Origin: Candidatus Omnitrophota bacterium
Lineage (GTDB): Bacteria > Omnitrophota > Gorgyraeia > B26-G9
Reading direction: 5' to 3'
Length of the DNA: 8,408 nucleotides
Assembly (NCBI GenBank): GCA_018399295.1
Contig: JAGYOO010000045.1
Location: forward strand, 1 to 8,408
Shown: one piece after another, positions 4,968 to 8,408 of the stretch
How positions within the stretch are numbered: position 1 is the first letter of the stretch
Layout of the letters: each line of letters opens with the position of its first letter
Program-made: the position numbers and the translations under genes
Notes under the pieces: model-generated
The model's input: only the letters and a program-made list of their open reading frames with translations
What the model was told of the DNA's origin: nothing
Database searches by the model: none

Positions 4968-6862
4968 TGGTCTTCACTCCAAAGCTTCTGTATTTCAAAA
5001 TAGGCCCGGCGTTTATTCCGCATGAACGGTGAGTCAGTACCGTCGCCCTGCCCCACGATTCCGAACCACTCCTCGTAAAACCAGCCGTCAACGAACGGGC
5101 CGGTGGCATTGGGGGTAACATCCTGGATGATATCGGGATAGCCCGGAGGCGCTCCCGCCTTCCACCACTCGTCCAGGAACTCAAACAGGCCGCCGCCGAT
5201 CGACAGCCCGGTTCCCGGTCCGCCGGCGCGATGAAACTCCATATCCTTCCAATTGTTAACCAGATACTCGGCCTGAAACTGCTCAGCGTAATCCCAGCTG
5301 AAATCCCGACCATAGGCCGGGCATCCGAACTCAGTGATAAACACCGGCCGATCCACAACTTCCCTTAAAGAGTACCAAAAGCTATTATCGCCGAATCCGG
5401 CTTTTCCTCTGTAAGAGTTCGCGCCAAAGACATCCACGTCCGGGCATTCCTCGGCAAAGATATCCAGAAACTGAATATCCCCGTTGCAGATCAAGACCGG
5501 ATGGTTCGGATCCACTTCTTTGATCTTTTTTGCCACCTGGTTTACAAACCGGTAATAGGCCCGCGGATCTTTACGTGAATTATTCGCAGTACCGTAATTA
5601 TTCTCATTTCCCAGAATCCAGGCCATGACATACGACTCATCCTTATACTCATGCACCATTCGCATTACCGACTCGATCATGTTCCGCTGCTGCTGCAGAT
5701 TGGAATAATCAGTCCCCACGTTCCACGGCGCCTGCGAGCCCACCGCGTACATTCCCAGATAGTCACCCATCATAACCATGATCCCGAAATCTTCGTACAG
5801 CCTTTTCAGGAGTTCTTTGTTCTGGACCTGGGTATGGTGATAGATCCGCAACGCATCCACTCCCAGGTCCTTCATCAGCTGAAAATCGCCGATCGGATCT
5901 TCCCCTTTATCCCGCTGGTTATTTCCGTTTTCATCTACCCAGCTGTCATACGGACTGTCAATCCGGCCGTTTTCATTAAAATCAGATACCGTCCAATCGG
6001 TCAATGTCCCCACGTCCGGGCTCTCCCCGATCCGGGTCGGCTGATAGGCAACCGCCTTGATGATGGTAGGCTTCCCGTTCAGCAGCATCTGCCAGTGGCC
6101 GTTCTCGTAATTGACGAAACTTATCTTTCCGAAATTCTTTCTCTCCAGCACCTTCATCCGGCTCAGGTCCGGAAGTTTACCAATAACCTCTTCCGGACTG
6201 ACCTTTACCAGACGGCCGGGATTGACGATATAGACGTCATTACGCACATCATCATCAAATCTGTTCTTTACCGTGATCCGCGCGTCCACCAGTTTCAGCC
6301 CCAGTTCCGGATACTTCCGGGTCAGAAACAGGATCCGGTCAAGCGCCACGGTGCCGATATACCAAGGGGTCTGCCAGTAGGTCCAGCCGACGCTGCGGGG
6401 GAAATTAACAGCCACGGCGTGATAAGCCTTTATGGCATGCTTCAGATGGCCGGCATTCTCCAGCGCCAGGCCGGTGTAAAAAAGCTTTACGCCCGGATCC
6501 TCAGCCGCGGTCGCCCAGCGGTAGAAATTAGCCTGGTAATCCGGCGAATTAACGTACAGCCAATGACTGCCTTCAAGTTTTTTCTGTTTCTTGTATTGCT
6601 TGTACCCCGGTGACTTCGCCAGACTCCGGCTGTTGGGGTAGATCCCCTCGCCGGCAGCCGCGGCCAGACCCCGCCGGTCCTTTACCTTGAACTTGTAATC
6701 CTCTCCGCCCCGCCCCTGGAACTCGCCGTACTTTTCATAGTCAATGATCTCCTCTCCGGGATCAAAAAGCTCGAACATGGGTTCGGGGATGTTTTCAGCC
6801 ATTACCGGAAGAACCGGCATGACTATCAGCAAAAACAATAACAGAGGTATTTTCCTGATCAC
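4964..6862 (-). CDS. Secreted clan GH-A glycosidase/transglycosidase with N-terminal TPR-like domain
   Basis: 632 residues. A Sec signal peptide (residues 1-22, ending LPVMA) directs it out of the cytoplasm. Residues 23-245 form an unassigned domain; 122-157 resembles one TPR hairpin (KLFYTGLALENAGHLKHAIK). Residues 246-630 are a TIM-barrel glycosidase of the GH2/GH5/GH72 sort: VAYQP at the start of the barrel, ALRIYHH after beta 2, LGNENN with probable acid/base Glu420, FITEFGC with probable nucleophile Glu511, and LFEFLDEWWK at beta 8. The last part, EEWFGI then RRAYFEIQKLW, also occurs in the lipoprotein encoded at 2397-3635. Between beta 1 and alpha 1, residues 294-322 are rich in Asp, Asn and Gly and look like two calcium-binding loops. 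The start is GTG, supported by AAAGGA six bases upstream; the stop overlaps the next start as ATGA. Substrate and linkage are unknown; the fold assignment is firm, the family is not. Confidence 0.88.
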   Translation of the reverse strand: MIRKIPLLLFLLIVMPVLPVMAENIPEPMFELFDPGEEIIDYEKYGEFQGRGGEDYKFKVKDRRGLAAAAGEGIYPNSRSLAKSPGYKQYKKQKKLEGSHWLYVNSPDYQANFYRWATAAEDPGVKLFYTGLALENAGHLKHAIKAYHAVAVNFPRSVGWTYWQTPWYIGTVALDRILFLTRKYPELGLKLVDARITVKNRFDDDVRNDVYIVNPGRLVKVSPEEVIGKLPDLSRMKVLERKNFGKISFVNYENGHWQMLLNGKPTIIKAVAYQPTRIGESPDVGTLTDWTVSDFNENGRIDSPYDSWVDENGNNQRDKGEDPIGDFQLMKDLGVDALRIYHHTQVQNKELLKRLYEDFGIMVMMGDYLGMYAVGSQAPWNVGTDYSNLQQQRNMIESVMRMVHEYKDESYVMAWILGNENNYGTANNSRKDPRAYYRFVNQVAKKIKEVDPNHPVLICNGDIQFLDIFAEECPDVDVFGANSYRGKAGFGDNSFWYSLREVVDRPVFITEFGCPAYGRDFSWDYAEQFQAEYLVNNWKDMEFHRAGGPGTGLSIGGGLFEFLDEWWKAGAPPGYPDIIQDVTPNATGPFVDGWFYEEWFGIVGQGDGTDSPFMRNKRRAYFEIQKLWSEDQ

Positions 6863-6865
6863 AGT

Positions 6866-7714
6866 TTATCCTTTCAGTGCTCCGGCCGTTATCCCGCTGA
6901 TTATATATTTCTGCATAGTCAGATAAACCAGGATAATCGGCAGAACGGTAATCGTGATTCCGGCCATCAACAGCGCGTACTCCGTAAGATAAGTCCCCTG
7001 AAATTCCATCAGCCCCTTGGTCAGCGGCATCAGTCTTTTCTCCCCCAGCACCAGCATGGCCAGCAGATACTCGTTCCAGACTGCCAGGCAGTTGAAGATC
7101 ACCACCACCGCAATCGCGGGTTTAGCCAGCGGCAGCGCGAGGTGCCAGTAGATCCCCAGCTTGTTGCAGCCGTCGATCCGCGCCGAATCCACCAGATCCT
7201 GAGGAATATTATCAAAAAAAGTCTTAAGCAGAAAGATCGCCAGCGCCTGGCCGGCATCGATCTGGGGCAAAATATATCCCAAACGGGTATTCACGAGATT
7301 AAGCTTGGTCAACAGGACATACAGGGCAACGAACTGCCCGGGTAAAGGAATCATCAGCATGCTTATAAACAGCAGGAACAGAAAGTTTTTAAACGGAAAA
7401 TCCAACCGGGAAAAAGCAAACGCGGCCATGGTGCTGAACAACACCAGTCCGCCGACAACAGAAATAGTATAAAACACGCTGTTAAACAGATACATGCCGA
7501 AATTCGCCTTGGTCCAGGCCAGGCGGAAATTCTCCCAGTGCGGATTCGCCGAGAACAAGCTGAAATCACTGAAAATGGTCTGCTGCGTCTTCAGGGCCGA
7601 GCCCAGCATCCAGAGCAGGGGGAAAATGCAGGCGATTGCCACGCTCCCGAGAACGGTGTAAGCGATTACCTTAAACACGACCCGTTTAGCAATGAACCAG
7701 TTTCTTCCCATCAT
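6866..7714 (-). CDS. Carbohydrate ABC transporter permease, MalG/UgpE type
   Basis: Second inner-membrane permease of the same sugar importer; 282 residues, normal for the family. Six hydrophobic segments lie near residues 14-37, 75-103, 109-136, 145-165, 197-220 and 245-268. The EAA loop is recognisable at 175-199 (VDSARIDGCNKLGIYW, then LALPLAKPA), with Asp-Ser in place of the usual Glu-Ala, a common variation. The C-terminus, ISGITAGALKG, is the typical MalG-type ending. Two ATG codons stand in tandem at 7709-7714; the first is used here, with a weak AGG-containing ribosome site upstream, and the second is almost equally possible. It follows the MalF-type gene by 3 bases and precedes the glycosidase by 3 bases, so transport and glycan cleavage appear coupled in one transcript. 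No ATPase gene is present, so a shared or distant MsmX-like ATPase is inferred. Confidence 0.95.
   Translation of the reverse strand: MMGRNWFIAKRVVFKVIAYTVLGSVAIACIFPLLWMLGSALKTQQTIFSDFSLFSANPHWENFRLAWTKANFGMYLFNSVFYTISVVGGLVLFSTMAAFAFSRLDFPFKNFLFLLFISMLMIPLPGQFVALYVLLTKLNLVNTRLGYILPQIDAGQALAIFLLKTFFDNIPQDLVDSARIDGCNKLGIYWHLALPLAKPAIAVVVIFNCLAVWNEYLLAMLVLGEKRLMPLTKGLMEFQGTYLTEYALLMAGITITVLPIILVYLTMQKYIISGITAGALKG
6869..6874 (-). promoter_or_regulatory. Ribosome-binding site deciding the GTG start of the large glycosidase
   Basis: AAAGGA on the minus strand lies six bases before GTG (6860-6862), overlapping the last codons of the MalG-type gene. The GTG directly precedes a good signal peptide (IRKIPLLLFLLIV), so it is preferred over any internal start. 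Confidence 0.7.
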
Positions 7715-7717
7715 TGT

Positions 7718-8408
7718 CTATACCTGTTTCATGTGTTTTGACAGCTTCAATTGAGACAGTGATACGATCAGCAGGATGACTCCGAACACCACTGCCTGAG
7801 CGCAGGCGTAACCGAACCGGGAGGCCCCGCGCATTGAAGCCAGAATCCGGGTAACCGGAACCTCAGTGGCATAACCGGGCCCGCCGTTAGTCGTAGCGGC
7901 GATGATGTCGTATATCTGCATCGTGCCCAGGATAGTCAAAATCATCACCAGCACAAATACCGGGATCATCATCGGCACGGTAACATGCCTGAACTTTTGC
8001 CAGGCATTGGCGCCGTCGACATCCGCGGCCTCATACAACGATCGCGGGATCCCCTGCAGTCCGGCCAGCAGGATGACAAAGCCCCAGCCAAACCCTTTCC
8101 ACATATGGATGATCGCCACGCCGATCAACGCGGTATGGGGATCTGCCAGCCAGGCCCGGGTCAGATGCCCCAGACCCGCGTTCGTCAGCCAGTAATTCAG
8201 CAGACCGTAATTCCCATCATAAATCCAGCTCCAGATAAGCCCGACCACGATTCCGGACAACACCGGCGGCAGATAAAATATTACCCGAAAGACATTACCG
8301 CCGCGGATGCCCTTATCGACCAAAAGCGCGAGGATCAGAGCGAGCGCGTTCTGAAAGACCAGGGCCAGAACTGCGATAAAAGCGGCGTTGCCCACTCCGG
8401 ACCACCAG
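7718..8408 (-). CDS. Sugar ABC transporter permease, MalF/UgpA type (5' end outside window)
   Basis: Inner-membrane permease subunit of a carbohydrate-uptake ABC transporter (binding-protein-dependent, CUT1-like). The frame stays open to the window edge, reading WWSGVGNAAF at its first complete codons, which matches the usual segment before the second or third membrane helix of MalF-type permeases. The GTG at 8395 is therefore internal, and about 60 residues including the first helix lie outside. The cytoplasmic loop has a clear EAA signature (LYEAADVDGANAWQKF...VTVP, the contact site for the ATPase). Other family hallmarks are FYLPPVLSGIVVGLIW, WKGFGWGFVILLAGLQ and TNGGPGYATE. Five hydrophobic segments are visible. 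It ends with TAG three bases before the MalG-type gene, so the two are co-transcribed and presumably form a heterodimer. The transported sugar cannot be read from the sequence. Confidence 0.95.
   Translation of the reverse strand, partial: WWSGVGNAAFIAVLALVFQNALALILALLVDKGIRGGNVFRVIFYLPPVLSGIVVGLIWSWIYDGNYGLLNYWLTNAGLGHLTRAWLADPHTALIGVAIIHMWKGFGWGFVILLAGLQGIPRSLYEAADVDGANAWQKFRHVTVPMMIPVFVLVMILTILGTMQIYDIIAATTNGGPGYATEVPVTRILASMRGASRFGYACAQAVVFGVILLIVSLSQLKLSKHMKQV

Noticed and set aside
5651..6613. A 320-codon open frame on the plus strand
   Set aside because: It lies fully antisense to the glycosidase, whose signal peptide and catalytic motifs are clear. Its translation shows no domain or sensible composition, so it is a shadow of codon use.
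8393..8395. GTG as the true start of the MalF-type permease
   Set aside because: The frame continues upstream as WWSG, matching the family, and the product would lack its first membrane helix. It is an internal codon of a gene cut by the window edge.
1..8408. Very frequent TTCCGG and CCGGA words across the window
   Set aside because: They fall in many different codons without fixed spacing or pairing, and look like codon and base preference rather than a binding site or uptake sequence.
1..8408. CRISPR array, tRNA, rRNA, insertion sequence or attachment site
   Set aside because: No regularly spaced repeats, RNA-gene signatures, inverted-repeat ends or transposase motifs were found; nearly all bases are taken up by the eight genes.

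Overview
The window is one dense block of eight genes, all on the minus strand, so it is transcribed from position 8408 down to 1. Both ends cut a gene. Spacing is tight: 3 to 13 bases, or 4-base stop/start overlaps, except for one 80-base gap at 3636-3715 that holds a terminator-like hairpin. ATG, GTG and TTG starts are all used. Sec signal peptides, a lipobox and a PilZ protein point to a Gram-negative-type bacterium. The gene mix recalls environmental lineages of the PVC group or Candidatus Omnitrophota. That placement is an impression only; no phylogenetic marker is present.

In order of transcription: (1) 8408-7718, a MalF-type sugar ABC permease lacking its N-terminus; (2) 7714-6866, a MalG-type permease; (3) 6862-4964, a secreted 632-residue clan GH-A glycosidase or transglycosidase with an extra N-terminal domain and a calcium-loop-like insert; (4) 4967-4368 and (5) 4354-3716, two paralogous small secreted proteins that look like carbohydrate-binding beta-sandwiches; (6) 3635-2397, a lipoprotein paralogue of the gene 3 catalytic barrel; (7) 2400-601, a secreted TPR-like protein ending in two PKD/Ig-like domains; (8) 587-1, a PilZ domain joined to a membrane helix and a coiled coil, cut by the window end. 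Gene 8 has not been closed by a stop here but reads open for 195 codons.

The likely theme is glycan handling at the cell envelope. Two related enzymes, one probably soluble and one lipid-anchored, and two related binding modules act outside the cytoplasm, and MalFG-type permeases import oligosaccharides. The order enzyme, binding protein, binding protein, enzyme looks like a duplicated enzyme-plus-module pair. The TPR/PKD protein and the PilZ membrane protein may add scaffolding and a c-di-GMP-linked input; this is inference from context. The solute-binding protein and ATPase expected for the transporter are not in the window, and neither is the operon promoter.
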